DNA of 64,000 nt from Piscinibacter aquaticus (GCA_007994965.1 VOPW01000001.1:992001-1056000); one strand, 5' to 3'. Numbered from the stretch's first letter, positions 11,059-22,261 are shown. Numbers and translations are program-made. Notes: a model not told the origin generated them from the sequence alone.

Positions 11059-11685
11059 TCAGGCCTTGGCGGCTTGCGCTCCCAGCGCGATCTTCAGCAG
11101 ATCGGCCACGGTGTTGGCGTTGAGCTTTTCCATGATGTTGGCGCGGTGCGCCTCCACCGTCTTGATGCTGATGCCGAGGTCGTCGGCGATCTGCTTGTTG
11201 AGCCGGCCGGCGACGATGCGCTCGAGCACCTGCGCCTCGCGCGTGGTCAGGCGCGACAGCAGCGCATCGCGGCTGGCCGCCTCCTGGTGCTGGCTGAAGG
11301 CAGCGCGCGCGCTGTCGAGCATGCGTTCGACGAGACCGAGCAACTCTTCTTCCTTGAAGGGCTTCTCGATGAAGTCCATCGCGCCCTTCTTCATCGTCGT
11401 CACCGCCATCGGAACGTCGCCGTGGCCGGTGATGAAGACGATGGGCAGCGGGCTCTTGCGCTCCATCAGGCGGTCCTGCAGCTCGAGGCCGCTCATGCCG
11501 TCCATGCGGATGTCGGCGATCAGGCAGGCCACCTCGCGCGGATCGAAGCGGGAGAGGAAGGACTCAGCCGAGTCGAAGCACTTGACGCGGTAGTCCTTGC
11601 CCTCGAGAAGCCACTGCAGGGAATCACGCACGGCCTCGTCGTCGTCGACGACGTAGACGGTGCCCTTCTTGGGAATCAGGCTCAT
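11059..11685 (-). CDS. FixJ/NarL-type response regulator
   Basis: DNA-binding response regulator of 208 residues, intact. The receiver domain shows the acidic pocket VVDDDEAV, phosphoacceptor Asp in LIADIRMDG (about residue 56), Thr in FITGHGD and Lys in EKPFKEEE. The C-terminal LuxR-type helix-turn-helix is [20 protein letters not shown] to [17 protein letters not shown]. The start ATG at 11685 overlaps the kinase stop (ATGA), and a longer in-frame upstream ATG lies inside the kinase and is rejected. The receiver-plus-LuxR layout and pairing with a PAS kinase resemble FixLJ, DctSR and related pairs. Target genes are unknown; the divergent pyruvate dehydrogenase operon is the nearest candidate. 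Confidence 0.92.
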   Translation of the reverse strand: MSLIPKKGTVYVVDDDEAVRDSLQWLLEGKDYRVKCFDSAESFLSRFDPREVACLIADIRMDGMSGLELQDRLMERKSPLPIVFITGHGDVPMAVTTMKKGAMDFIEKPFKEEELLGLVERMLDSARAAFSQHQEAASRDALLSRLTTREAQVLERIVAGRLNKQIADDLGISIKTVEAHRANIMEKLNANTVADLLKIALGAQAAKA

Positions 11686-14216
11686 GAGACGGCGACGGAG
11701 TTGGGGGTCGGCTGGCTGTCGCTGCGAGCGATGTCGACCGGCAGCGTGAACGAGAAACGGCAGCCCACCACGGTGTCGCCATTGTAGAGGTTCTGCGCCT
11801 TGATCCGGCCGCGGTGGCTCTCGATGATCGAGCGGCACAACGACAGCCCGATGCCCAGGCCGTCGGTCTTGGTCGAGAAGAATGCCTCGTACATGCGGGC
11901 GATGACTTCTTCCTTCAGGCCCGGGCCCATGTCGGTCACCGTGAACTCGATCACGCCCCCTTCCTCGGGGTGTGGCGCGGCACCACGCGCAGTTCGATGT
12001 TGCGGCGCTTGGGTGGCAACTGCGCGTTGTCGATCGCCTCGGCCGCGTTCTTCACCAGGTTGAGCACCACCTGCTCGATCAGGATCGGATCGACCATCAG
12101 CGTCGGCAGCCGCTGCGCGACGTAGGTCGACAGCGCCGCCACGTTGCGGCGGCGCAGCTCGATGCCGGCGAGCTCGACCGCGTCTTCCACGATCTCGCGC
12201 GCCTGCGCCGGCTGGCGCTGCGGCTCGCTGCGTTTCACGAAGGCGCGGATGCGGTGGATGATCTGCCCGGCACGCTGCGCCTGGCGCGCTGTCTTCTCGA
12301 GCGCCGCGATCAGATCGTCCTTGCCGATCTGGTCGTTGCGCACGCGGCTGACCATGCCGTTGCAGTAGTTGGTGATCGCGGTCAGCGGCTGGTTGAGCTC
12401 GTGCGCAACCGACGAGGCCATCTCGCCCATCGTCACCGGGGCGGCTCGTGACCTGCGCCTTCTCGGCCTGGTGCGCGGCGAGGTTCTCGGCCTGGCGGCG
12501 TGCGGTGATGTCGGTGGCGATCAGCATCTGCGCGAGGCGGCCGTCGGTCCACTGCAGGTAGCGGGTGCGCACGTCGAACCACTTCTGCAGCGGCTCGATG
12601 AAGACCTCGCGCGAATCCGAGGTGGCCTCGGTCAGTTCGTTGGTCGGCAGCCCGCCGAGCGACTCGATCGTGTCGCCGAACTCGCTGTTCTCGAAGGGCG
12701 AGGGCTCCGCGCCAGCCAGCAGCGCGTGGCCGCGCGCATCGGCGCCGAACCAGATGCGGTAGGAGCGGTTGGCGAACAGCAGCTCGGCCTGCTGCACCGA
12801 CAGCACCGACACGGCGGCGTCCAGCCCTTCCAGCACGGTGGTGAAGCGCTCGTGCGACGCAGAGAGCTGGTCGCGGATGCGCTTGGCCTCGGTGATGTTG
12901 GTCATCGAGGTCATCCAGCCGGTCTGCTGGCCGCGCGGGTCGATCAGCGGCGAGACATACATGCGCGCATCGAAGGTCGAGCCGTCCTTGCGCATCACCT
13001 TCACCTCGATGCCGCCGGCCGGGCTGCGGCCCTGCAGCTCCTGCTGCAGCAGACGGGTGTTCTCCTCGAAGCGATCGGGCGGCCAGTAGGGGAAGGGCGG
13101 GCGGCGGCCGATCAGCTCCGATTCGAGAAAGCCGGTCATCGCGCAGAACGCCGGGTTCACATAGGTGATGCGGCCTTCCATGTCCATGGCGCGCATGCCG
13201 GTGAGCATGGAGTTCTCCATCGCCCGGCGGAAGTTGGTCTCGGTGACCAGCGCGCTCTGCATCTGCAGGCGGCGCCGCATGTGGCGCCGGGTGCCCAGCA
13301 GCATCCACACCGTCAGCACCGACAGCGCGGCGACCATCCAGAAGAGGGTGTTGGAGATCAGGCCGATCGAGGTTCGGTAGCCCTGGCCGCGCAGGTACAG
13401 GCCGTTGCCCGCCGGCGCCACCGGCACGTCGTGAACGATCTGCGCGCGGCGCGAGTTGGTGCCGGGCATGTTGGTGACGGTGCTGGCCAGCGTGCGGTCG
13501 TTGGCGTCGAGCAGCGCGATGGCGTGGCGGTTCGACACCTCCGCCGGCACGAAGTAGCGCACCGGGCTCTCGACGGAGTATTCGGCCACCAGCGAGCCGG
13601 CAAACGCGGCGCGGTCGATCAGCGGCACGTGCACCTGGAAGACCGCGATGCCGGCGGCGTCGGTGAAGGGGCGCGAGTACACCGGCTGGCGCAGCTCGCG
13701 CGCGGCATCGAAGGCGGCCTCGGGTTCGGCCGGCCGGACGCGCCCGGGTTGTTCGGGCTGGGCGCCGGTCTCGGCGAGGAAGGTGGTGGCCGAATAGCTC
13801 GCGCGGCGCGCCCGGTTGGCGCCGATCCAGGTCAGCGAGGTGATCTCCGGCCGCTCGCGGGTGAACGACGCGGCCTGGCCGAGAAACTCCTCCTGGTCGA
13901 TCGTGCGGGTGCCGATCTCGCGCGCGATGCGCACCAACTGTTCCTGGTTCTCGATCAGGCGCAGGCGGATCTGCTGCTGGGCGATCTCGGTGTCGCGCTT
14001 GACCGAGGCCTGTTCCCGCTCGATTTCCTCGTTGCGCAAGTACCAGAAGGCCGAAATGATCGCCGCGAGAAAGAGCAGCACCGACACCAGCGGGCCGAGC
14101 GTCGCGTAGCGGTCCTGGCGCGCCGGCGACTGGCGGCGCCACCAGCGGCCGAACAGGCGCTGCGGCCAGCTCTTCGGCGCCTTGATGACCATCGCCGGAT
14201 CGTGGGGTGGGTGCAT
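11682..14216 (-). CDS. PAS-domain membrane sensor histidine kinase
   Basis: Cognate sensor for the downstream FixJ-type regulator. Order: TM1 (LGPLVSVLLFLAAIISAFW), a periplasmic sensing region of about 230 residues, TM2 (LFWMVAALSVLTVWMLL), two PAS domains (GRITYVNPAFCAMTGFLESE and the following one), then a HisKA domain with the phospho-His box SSVAHELNQPLTAI. The HATPase has N-box LNLVKNAAEAI, G1 DMGPGL and G2 TDGLGIGLSL. Indels near 12440 and 11960 break it into three frames. Start: ATG 14216 or in-frame ATG 14192; neither has a clear Shine-Dalgarno sequence. The layout of a periplasmic domain flanked by two TMs plus PAS resembles DctS-like C4-dicarboxylate sensors, but the ligand is not determinable here. 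Confidence 0.88.
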   Translation of the reverse strand: MHPPHDPAMVIKAPKSWPQRLFGRWWRRQSPARQDRYATLGPLVSVLLFLAAIISAFWYLRNEEIEREQASVKRDTEIAQQQIRLRLIENQEQLVRIAREIGTRTIDQEEFLGQAASFTRERPEITSLTWIGANRARRASYSATTFLAETGAQPEQPGRVRPAEPEAAFDAARELRQPVYSRPFTDAAGIAVFQVHVPLIDRAAFAGSLVAEYSVESPVRYFVPAEVSNRHAIALLDANDRTLASTVTNMPGTNSRRAQIVHDVPVAPAGNGLYLRGQGYRTSIGLISNTLFWMVAALSVLTVWMLLGTRRHMRRRLQMQSALVTETNFRRAMENSMLTGMRAMDMEGRITYVNPAFCAMTGFLESELIGRRPPFPYWPPDRFEENTRLLQQELQGRSPAGGIEVKVMRKDGSTFDARMYVSPLIDPRGQQTGWMTSMTNITEAKRIRDQLSASHERFTTVLEGLDAAVSVLSVQQAELLFANRSYRIWFGADARGHALLAGAEPSPFENSEFGDTIESLGGLPTNELTEATSDSREVFIEPLQKWFDVRTRYLQWTDGRLAQMLIATDITARRQAENLAAHQAEKAQVTSRPGDDGRDGLVGCARAQPAADRDHQLLQRHGQPRAQRPDRQGRSDRGAREDSAPGAACRADHPPHPRLRETQRAAAPAGAGARDRGRRGRARRHRAAPPQRGGAVDLRRAAAADADGRSDPDRAGGAQPGEERGRGDRQRAVATQAPQHRTARGAAPHPEEGGVIEFTVTDMGPGLKEEVIARMYEAFFSTKTDGLGIGLSLCRSIIESHRGRIKAQNLYNGDTVVGCRFSFTLPVDIARSDSQPTPNSVAVS

Positions 14217-14381
14217 GGGCGGATTATGGGCGGCGGTGCGTGCCAGCCGTCCGCAGCCACCAGGCTGCACGAGGGAGCAAAGCCCTTGCGTTTCGTATGG
14301 TGGTACGTAGTTCTGCTATTTGGAAGATGAGCGCGCTTGTGCGACACTCGCGCCCGTCGCAGAAATCAACCGGAGACAAGC

Positions 14382-17086
14382 ATGTCAGCAGTGCCTGATT
14401 CGTTCCTCGGTGCGGCCGCCAACGATGCGGACGCGCAGGAAACCCGCGAGTGGCTCGACGCCCTGTCGGCCGTCATCGGCACGGAAGGCGGCGATCGCGC
14501 CCACTTCCTGCTCGAGCAACTGATCGACCACGCGCGGCAGGCCGGCATCGACGTGCCGTTCTCCGCCAACACCGCCTACGTCAACACCATCCCGGCCGAC
14601 CAGGAAGAGCGCTCGCCGGGCAACATCGACATCGAGGAGCGCCTGCGCACCTACATGCGCTGGAACGCGATGGCGATGGTCGTGAAGGCCAACCGGCTGC
14701 ACCCGGCCGACGGCGGCGACCTCGGCGGCCACATCTCCAGCTTCGCGTCGGTGGCGACGATGTTCGGCACCGGCTTCAACCACTTCTGGCATGCCGAGAG
14801 CGAAGGTCACGGCGGCGACCTGCTCTACATCCAGGGCCACAGCGCCCCCGGCGTCTATGCGCGCGCCTACATGGAAGGCCGCCTCACCGAGGAGCAGTTG
14901 CTGAACTTCCGCCAGGAGGTCGACGGCAAGGGCATCTCGAGCTACCCGCACCCGAAGCTGATGCCGGAGTTCTGGCAGTTCCCGACCGTCTCGATGGGCC
15001 TGGGTCCGCTGATGGCGATCTACCGGGCGCGCTTCCTGAAGTACCTGCACGCCCGCGGCATCGCCAACACCGAGAACCGCAAGGTCTGGGTGTTCTGCGG
15101 CGACGGCGAGATGGACGAGCCGGAGTCGCTCGGCGCGATCGGCCTGGCCGCGCGCGAGAAGCTCGACAACCTGATCTTCGTGATCAACTGCAACCTGCAG
15201 CGCCTGGATGGCCCGGTGCGCGGCAACGGCAAGATCATCCAGGAGCTGGAGAGCGAGTTCCGCGGCTCCGGCTGGAACGTGATCAAGCTGCTGTGGGGCA
15301 GCTACTGGGATCCTCTGCTCGCGCGCGACAAGGACGGCGTCCTGCGCAAGGTGATGATGGACGTCGTCGACGGCGACTACCAGGCGATGAAGGCCAACGA
15401 CGGCGCCTTCGTGCGCAAGAACTTCTTCGGCCGCCACCCCAAGCTGCTGGAGATGGTGGCCAAGATGAGCGACGAGGACATCTGGCGCCTGCAGCGCGGC
15501 GGCCACGACCCGCAGAAGGTCTACGCGGCCTTCCACCGCGCCTCGAACCACAAGGGCCAGCCGACCGTGCTGCTGGTGAAGACCGTCAAGGGCTTCGGCA
15601 TGGGCAAGAGCGGCGAGGGCAAGAACACCGCGCACCAGACCAAGAAGCTGATCGACGAGGACGTGCGCGCCTTCCGCGACCGCTTCAACGTGCCCATCCC
15701 CGACGACCAGCTCGCGGAGATCCCGTTCTACAAGCCGGCCGACGACACGCCGGAGATGCGCTACCTGCACGAGCGCCGCAAGGCGCTGGGCGGCTACCTG
15801 CCGCACCGCCGCACCAAGGCCGACGAGCACTTCACCGTGCCGGCACTCGACACCTTCAAGGCCGTGCTGGAGCCCACGCCCGAAGGCCGCGAGATCAGCA
15901 CCACGCAGGCCTACGTGCGCTTCCTGACGCAGCTGCTGCGCGACCGGGCGCTGGGCCCGCGCGTGGTGCCCATCCTCGTCGACGAGGCGCGCACCTTCGG
16001 CATGGAAGGCCTGTTCCGCCAGATCGGCATCTACAACCCTGCGGGGCAGCAGTACACGCCGGTCGACAAGGACCGGTCATGTACTACAAGGAAGACAAGG
16101 CCGGCCAGATCCTGCAGGAAGGCATCAACGAGGCGGGCGGCATGTCGAGCTGGATCGCCGCGGCGACGTCGTACTCGACGAACAACCGCATCATGGTGCC
16201 GTTCTACGTTTACTACTCGATGTTCGGCTTCCAGCGCATCGGCGATCTGGCCTGGGCGGCGGGTGACATGCAGGCGCGAGGCTTCCTGCTCGGCGGCACC
16301 TCGGGCCGCACCACGCTGAACGGCGAAGGCCTGCAGCACGAGGACGGCCACAGCCACATCCTTGCCGGCACGATCCCGAACTGCATCTGCTACGACCCGA
16401 CCTTCGCGCACGAGGTCGGCGTGATCCTGCACCACGGCCTCAAGCGCATGGTGGAGAAGCAGGACAACGTCTTCTACTACCTGACGCTGCTCAACGAGAA
16501 CTACCCGATGCCGGGCCTGAAGGCCGGCACCGAGGAGCAGATCATCAAGGGCATGTACCTGCTCGAGGAGGGCAAGAAGAAGACGCCGCGCGTCAACCTG
16601 CTGGGCAGCGGCACCATCCTGCGCGAGTCGATCGCCGCGAAGGAGCTGCTCGAGAAGGACTGGGGCGTGGCCGCCAACGTGTGGAGCTGCCCGAGCTTCA
16701 ACGAACTGGCCCGCGACGGCCAGGATGCCGAGCGCTGGAACCTGCTGCACCCCACCGAGAAGCCGCGCGTGCCCTACGTCACGCAGCTGCTCGAGCCGTA
16801 CGCCGGCCCGGTAGTGGCGTCGACCGACTACATGAAGAACTTCGCCGAGCAGATCCGCGCCTTCATTCCCAAGGGCCGCGCCTACAAGGTGCTGGGCACC
16901 GACGGCTTCGGCCGCAGTGACTTCCGCAGCAAGCTGCGCGAGCACTTCGAGGTCAACCGCCACTACGTCGTCGTCGCTGCGCTGAAGGCACTGGCCGACG
17001 AAGGCACCGTGCCGGCAGCCAAGGTGGCCGAGGCCATCCAGAAATACGGCATCAACACCGAGAAGATCAACCCGCTGTACGCCTGA
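14382..17086 (+). CDS. aceE: Pyruvate dehydrogenase E1 component, homodimeric type
   Basis: Thiamine-diphosphate-dependent E1 that decarboxylates pyruvate and acetylates the lipoyl groups of E2. Length about 902 residues, as expected for the homodimeric gammaproteobacterial/betaproteobacterial type. The cofactor-binding motif runs from [14 protein letters not shown] to [33 protein letters not shown] and [13 protein letters not shown] are family landmarks. The start ATG at 14382 is preceded by GGAGAC. One missing base near 16074 (GACCAGGTC expected, GACCGGTC read) splits the ORF between DKD and VMYYKEDK. First gene of an aceE-aceF-lpdA operon with 19- and 10-base gaps. Confidence 0.96.
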
Positions 17087-17105
17087 GAACGACGGAGACA
17101 AGAAC

Positions 17106-18760
17106 ATGGCAGTGGTGGAAGTGAAGGTCCCCGACATTGGGGACTTCAAGGACGTGGCCGTCATCGAGCTGCTCGTCAAGCCGGGTGACACGGTCAAGGC
17201 CGAGCAGTCGCTGCTGACGGTGGAAAGCGACAAGGCGTCGATGGAGATTCCGTCGTCGCACGCCGGCGTGGTGAAGGAGCTGAAGGTCGGCCTCGGCGAC
17301 AAGGTCAGCGAGGGCACGCTGGTGCTGTTGCTGGAGCGCGCCGATGCCGCAGCGGCCACGCCTGCGCCGGCTCCGGTGGCCGCCCCGGCCGCCGCGCCCG
17401 CAGCGGCGCCCGTCGTGGCGGCGCCAGTGGCGGCTGCCCCGGCCGGCGGCCTCGTCGAGGTGCGCGTTCCCGACATCGGCGACTTCGATCAGGTGGCCGT
17501 CATCGAGGTCTTCGTCAAGCCCGGCGATACCATCAAGGTCGAGCAGAGCCTGATCACCGTCGAGAGCGACAAGGCGTCGATGGAGATTCCCTCGTCGCAT
17601 GCCGGCGTGGTCAAGGAAGTGAAGGTCAAGCTCGGCGACAAGGTCAGCCAGGGCACGGTGGTCGCGATCGTCGAGGCCGTCGGTGCCGTCGCGGCGGCGC
17701 CCGCCGCTGCGGCGCCCGCTGCCGCCCCGGCCGCCGCTGCGCCAGCGCCGTCGGCTGCTGCCGCCGCCCGTCCGATGCCCACCGCGGCGCTGCCGGCCCA
17801 CGAGCCGACTGCGCCGAAGGGCACGCTGCCGCATGCCTCGCCGACCATCCGCCGCCTCGCCCGCGAACTCGGCGTGCCGCTGGAGGAAGTGAAGGGCTCT
17901 GGCCCCAAGGGCCGCATCACGCAGGAAGACGTGCAGGGCTTCGTCAAGGGCGTGATGAGCGGCGCGGTGCAGACGCAGGCACAGAAGGCCAAGGCGCCGG
18001 CGGCCGCAGCTGCCGGCGGCGGCGCATTCCCGGGCCTGCTGCCCTGGCCGCAGGTCGATTTCGCGAAGTTCGGCCCGATCGAGCGCAAGGATCTCTCGCG
18101 CATCAAGAAGATCAGCGGCGCCAACCTGCACCGCAACTGGGTGGTGATCCCGCACGTCACCAACCACGACGATGCCGACATCACCGAGCTCGAAGCCTTC
18201 CGCGTCCAGCTCAACAAGGAGAACGAGAAGAGCGGCGTCAAGGTCACGATGCTCGCCTTCCTGATCAAGGCCTCGGTTGCGGCGCTGAAGAAGTTCCCCG
18301 AGTTCAACGCCTCGCTCGATGGCGAGCAGCTGGTGCTCAAGCAGTACTTCCACATCGGCTTCGCCGCCGACACGCCCAACGGCTGGTGGTGCCGGTGATC
18401 AAGGACGCCGACAAGAAGGGCATCCTGCAGATCAGCAAGGAGATGAGCGAACTCGCCGCCAAGGCACGCGAAGGCAAGCTCTCGCCGGCGGAGATGAGCG
18501 GTGGCTGCTTCTCGATCTCGTCGCTGGGCGGCATCGGCGGGCGCTACTTCACGCCGATCATCAATGCGCCGGAAGTGGCCATCCTCGGCGTGTGCAAGAG
18601 CAGCACCGAGCCGCGCTGGGACGGCAAGCAGTTCGTGCCGCGCCTGATCCTGCCGCTGTCGCTGAGCTGGGACCACCGCGTGATCGACGGCGCCGCCGCG
18701 GCCCGCTTCAACGCCTATCTCGGCCAGGTCCTCGCGGACTTCCGCCGGGTGATGCTGTAA
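17106..18760 (+). CDS. aceF: Dihydrolipoamide acetyltransferase (PDH E2)
   Basis: Core of the pyruvate dehydrogenase complex; transfers acetyl from lipoyl-lysine to CoA. Two N-terminal lipoyl domains each carry the lipoylation sequence [16 protein letters not shown] (near 17220 and 17562), linked by Ala/Pro-rich hinges. Next is the peripheral-subunit-binding domain ([19 protein letters not shown]), then the catalytic domain ending with the active-site motif [15 protein letters not shown] near 18670. The start at 17106 has GGAGAC upstream. A base is missing near 18383 (GGCCTGGTG expected), so the catalytic domain crosses two frames. Confidence 0.96.
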
Positions 18761-18770
18761 GGAGCCACTG

Positions 18771-20534
18771 ATGCCTCTCATCGACATCAAGGTTCGGACA
18801 TCGGCGACTTCAAGGACGTCGCGATCATCGAACTGCTGGTGAAGCCGGGTGACACCGTCAAGGCAGAGCAGAGCCTGATCACCGTCGAGAGCGACAAGGC
18901 CTCGATGGAGATTCCCTCGTCGCATGCCGGCGAGGTGAAGGAGCTGAAGGTCGCGCTCGGCGACAAGGTCAGCGAAGGTTCGCTGATTCTGACGCTGGAG
19001 GCCGCTGGCGCGGCTGCTGCTGCATCGGCCCCCGCGGCCGCGTCTGCACCGGCCGCTGCTGCGCCGCGCCCGCGCCGGTCGCTGCACCTGCTGCCGCCAG
19101 CTACGCCGGCAGCGCCGACCTCGAGTGCGACATGCTCGTGCTCGGTGCCGGCCCCGGCGGCTACTCGGCTGCCTTCCGCGCCGCCGACCTCGGCATGAAG
19201 ACGGTGCTCGTCGAGCGCTTCGCCACGCTGGGCGGCGTGTGCCTGAACGTGGGTTGCATCCCGTCGAAGGCACTGCTGCACGTAGCGGCAGTGATGGACG
19301 AGGTCAAGCACTTCGAGGCGCTGGGCGTCAGCTTCGCCGAGCCGGTGGTCGATCTGGGCAAGCTCAAGGCACACAAGGAAAAGGTCATCGGCAAGCTGAC
19401 CGGTGGCACGGCCGCGATGGCCAAGATGCGCAAGGTCACGGTGGTGCAGGGCACCGGCGAGTTCGCCGATCCGAACCACCTGAAGGTCGTGCTGGCCAAG
19501 GACGGCAGCACGCAGACGATCCGCTTCAAGCAGGCCATCATCGCCGCCGGTTCCGAGGCGGTGAAGCTGCCCTTCCTGCCGAAGGATGACCCGCGCATCG
19601 TCACCAGCACCGGCGCGCTGGAGTTGCGCCAGCGGCCGAGAAGAAGATGCTCGTCATCGGCGGCGGCATCATCGGCCTGGAGATGGGCACGGTGTATTCG
19701 ACGCTGGGCGCGAAGCTCGACGTGGTCGAGATGCTCGACGGCCTCATGCAGGGCGCCGACCGTGATCTCGTCAAGGTCTGGCAGAAGATGAATGCGCACC
19801 GCTTCGACAAGCTGATGCTGAAGACGAAGACGGTCGGCGCCGAGGCGACGAAGGACGGCATCCGCGTGCAGTTCGAGGGCCTGGACGGCACCAAGAGCGA
19901 AGGCGTCTATGACCTCGTGCTGCAGGCGGTGGGCCGCACGCCCAACGGCAAGAAGATCGCCGCCGAGAAGGCCGGCGTGATCGTCGGCGAGCGCGGCTTC
20001 ATCCCGGTCGACGTGCAGATGCGCACCAACGTGCCGCACATCTTCGCCATCGGCGACATCGTTGGCCAGCCGATGCTGGCGCACAAGGCGGTGCACGAGG
20101 CGCACGTGGCAGCCGAAGTGGCCGCGGGACAGAAGACCGCCTTCGATGCGCGCGTGATTCCGAGCGTGGCCTATACCGATCCGGAAGTGGCGTGGGTCGG
20201 CGTCACCGAGGACGAAGCCAAGGCCAAGGGGCTGAAGGTGAAGAAGGGCCTGTTCCCCTGGTCGGCTTCCGGCCGCGCCATCGCCAATGGCCGCGACGAA
20301 GGCTTCACCAAGCTGCTGTTCGACGAGGAGACGCACCGCATCGTCGGCGGCGGCATCGTCGGCACGCATGCCGGCGACATGATCGGCGAGATCGCGCTGG
20401 CCATCGAGATGGGCGCCGACGCGGTGGACATCGGCAAGACCATCCACCCGCACCCGACGCTCGGCGAGAGCATTGGCACGGCGGCCGAGGCCTTCGAGGG
20501 CGCCTGCACCGACCTCCCGCCGGTAAGGAAGTAG
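18771..20534 (+). CDS. lpdA: Dihydrolipoamide dehydrogenase with N-terminal lipoyl domain (PDH E3)
   Basis: FAD-dependent E3 that reoxidises dihydrolipoamide with NAD. Unlike most E3 proteins it starts with a fused lipoyl domain ([16 protein letters not shown] near 18886), then an Ala/Pro linker, the FAD-binding [19 protein letters not shown], the redox disulfide [17 protein letters not shown], the NAD-binding [19 protein letters not shown] and the C-terminal catalytic HPHPTLGES. The start ATG at 18771 follows TAAGGAG, 10 bases after aceF. Three indels (near 18795, 19065 and 19640) scatter it over frames; all domains are otherwise present. The lipoyl-E3 fusion is known in betaproteobacteria and Neisseria. 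Confidence 0.95.
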
Positions 20535-20535
20535 C

Positions 20536-20608
20536 CCCCAGTCGCTGCGCTCCTGCCCCCGAGGGGCGCCGTCCGGCTTGGGGCGGCCCGGCGCCGGACC
20601 CGTGCACG
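20536..20608. repeat. GC-rich intergenic element of Burkholderiales type
   Basis: Between the convergent ends of lpdA and the TolC-type gene lies a sequence beginning CCCCCAGTCGCTGCGCTCCT, then CCCCCGAGGGGCGCC and GGCTTGGGGCGGCCCGGC. I recognise this pattern from memory as an element scattered at gene ends in Rubrivivax/Comamonadaceae-like genomes. It contains the short inverted pair CCCC/GGGG and may form a hairpin that ends transcription from both sides. Only one copy is in the window, so its repetitive nature cannot be shown here. Confidence 0.45.
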
Positions 20609-20609
20609 G

Positions 20610-22061
20610 CTAGCGCGGCGCGGGGCGCTGCGCGACATCGCTTCCGCCCGCGCGTCGAGCGTGGCGCGGTCGGTGGCGCTCAGCTCGGCCACGGTCGCCG
20701 GGCAGCGGCCCGGCGCATCGTCGCCGGCCGACCAGCCGGCGGCTTCGTTGGCCACCTGATCGGTGCGCGAAATGCCCAGCGTCGTGCCCAGGCGGTTCAT
20801 CGCGGCGTGCGTGCGGGCATAGGCCAGCGCCAGGTCGTGTTCGGCATTGGCGTAGGCGCGGCGCGCGGTGTAGACCTCGTTCTCGGCGTTGAGCAGGTCG
20901 AGCAGGCTGCGCTGGCCGATGTCGAACTGCTGGCGATAGGCGTCGCGCGCCTTCTCGATCGCCAGGGTGTTGCGCTCGAGGTAGACCAGTTGCTCGGCGA
21001 GCTTGCGCGTGTCGTTGAAGGCGATCGCCGCCACCGGCGCGTGTCGCGGCAGACACGGTCGCGCACGTCGGCGGCCCGGTTCATCAGGCCGACCTGCTGG
21101 CGCACGCGGGCGCGATCGGCGCCGCCGTTGAACAGGTTCCAGCTCAGCACGATCTCGGCCGAGCCGTTGCGCTTCTGGTCTTCCACGCCGTCGACATTGC
21201 GGCCAGCGGCGCTGCGCAGGCGCGCCTCGACGCGGGGCTGGTAGGAGGATTCGCTGCGGCTGGCGGCCTGCTGCGCAGCGCGCAGGCCCTCGATGCTGGC
21301 GCTGATTGCCGCGCTGTTGCGCAGCGCGCTGCCCACCGCATCGCCGGCGCTGGCCGGCACGCCCTGCTTCAGCGAGGCCAGCGGCGGCAGCTGCGTCGGC
21401 GGCAGATCGCCGACGATGCGCTGGTAGCGCGCCGTGACGTCGTGCAGGTTGGCCAGTTCGGTGGTCAGGTTCGACTCGGCCAGGGCCAGGGCGCGCGCCG
21501 GCCTGCTCGAGATCGACACCGCGGCCGACACCGGCCTTCACGCGCGACTGGATCTGCGTGAAGGCGTAGCGGTGCTGCACGTAGTTGTCTTCGGCGAGCT
21601 GCACCAGGCGCCGATAGCGCTGCACGTCGTAGTAGGCGCGCGAGGCCTCCAGCACCGTCTGTTCGGTGGCTTCGAGCAGCTCGAAGTAGCGGGCCGGCGC
21701 TCGTGCGTCAGGCGGCTGACTTCCTTGCTCGTGCCCAGCCCGTCCCACAGCAGCTGGGTCAGGCTCAGGCCGGCCTGGCTGCGGCTGAGCGACGTCGATT
21801 CGTCGGGCAGCCGACCGGTGATGCGGCTGTTGTCGCGCCGGCGCGCGCGTCGAGATCGATGCGCGGCAGGAAGCCGCCGCGGGCGACGTCGATGGCATCG
21901 GTGGCGGCCCGGTAGGCATTGAAGCGCGCCGTGACCTCCGGGTTGGTCTTTACCGCCTTCTCGGCGGCGGCGCGCAGCGGGTCGGCCGGCTGGGCGACAC
22001 TCGCGGCGGTGGAACACAGCAGCGCCACGGCGGCGCTGATCGCTTTGGGGGTCATGTACAT
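20610..22061 (-). CDS. lapE: TolC-family outer-membrane protein of the adhesin type I secretion system (LapE-like)
   Basis: Outer-membrane channel expected to pair with the LapB/LapC-type proteins encoded at 42345-45894. The N-terminal signal (MTPKAISAAVALLCSTAASV) is followed by TolC-type repeats: NPEVTARFNAYRAATDAIDV, the coiled-coil segment LEASRAYYDVQRYRRLVQLA, and the second-half equivalents NLFNGGADRARVRQQVG and RQQFDIGQRSLLDLLNAENE. At least four indels (near 21838, 21695, 21500 and 21036) break it. The 3' end is uncertain: a frame change near 20650 would give a stop at 20610, since otherwise the frame runs on into lpdA antisense. The start could be 22061 or 22055. It is transcribed divergently from lapG. 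Confidence 0.82.
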
Positions 22062-22261
22062 CGTCGCGAAGGCGGTCTGTGGGCTGGCTTGTTGGATCTC
22101 AAGGCACCGGAAGTGTAGTGAGGGCTGACGCGCGGCCGGTGAGGCGTGATGCGAAGCACGAACTTTTTCACGGCTGAACCGCACGATCACCTCGATTTGC
22201 AACAGAGTGCGACAGCGTCCCTGCTCAAGCGCCGTGGATAACGGACGAGAACACGTCGTCG

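Noticed and set aside
11682-11838. Longer response regulator starting at 11838
   Set aside because: The extension lies inside the kinase gene in another frame; ATG at 11685 gives the normal N-terminus and an ATGA overlap.
12369-14330. 653-codon plus-strand ORF opposite the histidine kinase
   Set aside because: Antisense shadow; composition is low-complexity Arg/Gly/Ala/His and the conserved kinase motifs are on the minus strand.
14217-14381. Promoter hexamers for aceE (TTGCGT near 14286)
   Set aside because: No -10 hexamer at acceptable spacing; not supported enough to annotate.
14385-17476. Two minus-strand ORFs of 481 codons opposite aceE and aceF
   Set aside because: Shadows of the pyruvate dehydrogenase genes; no motif or start context supports them.
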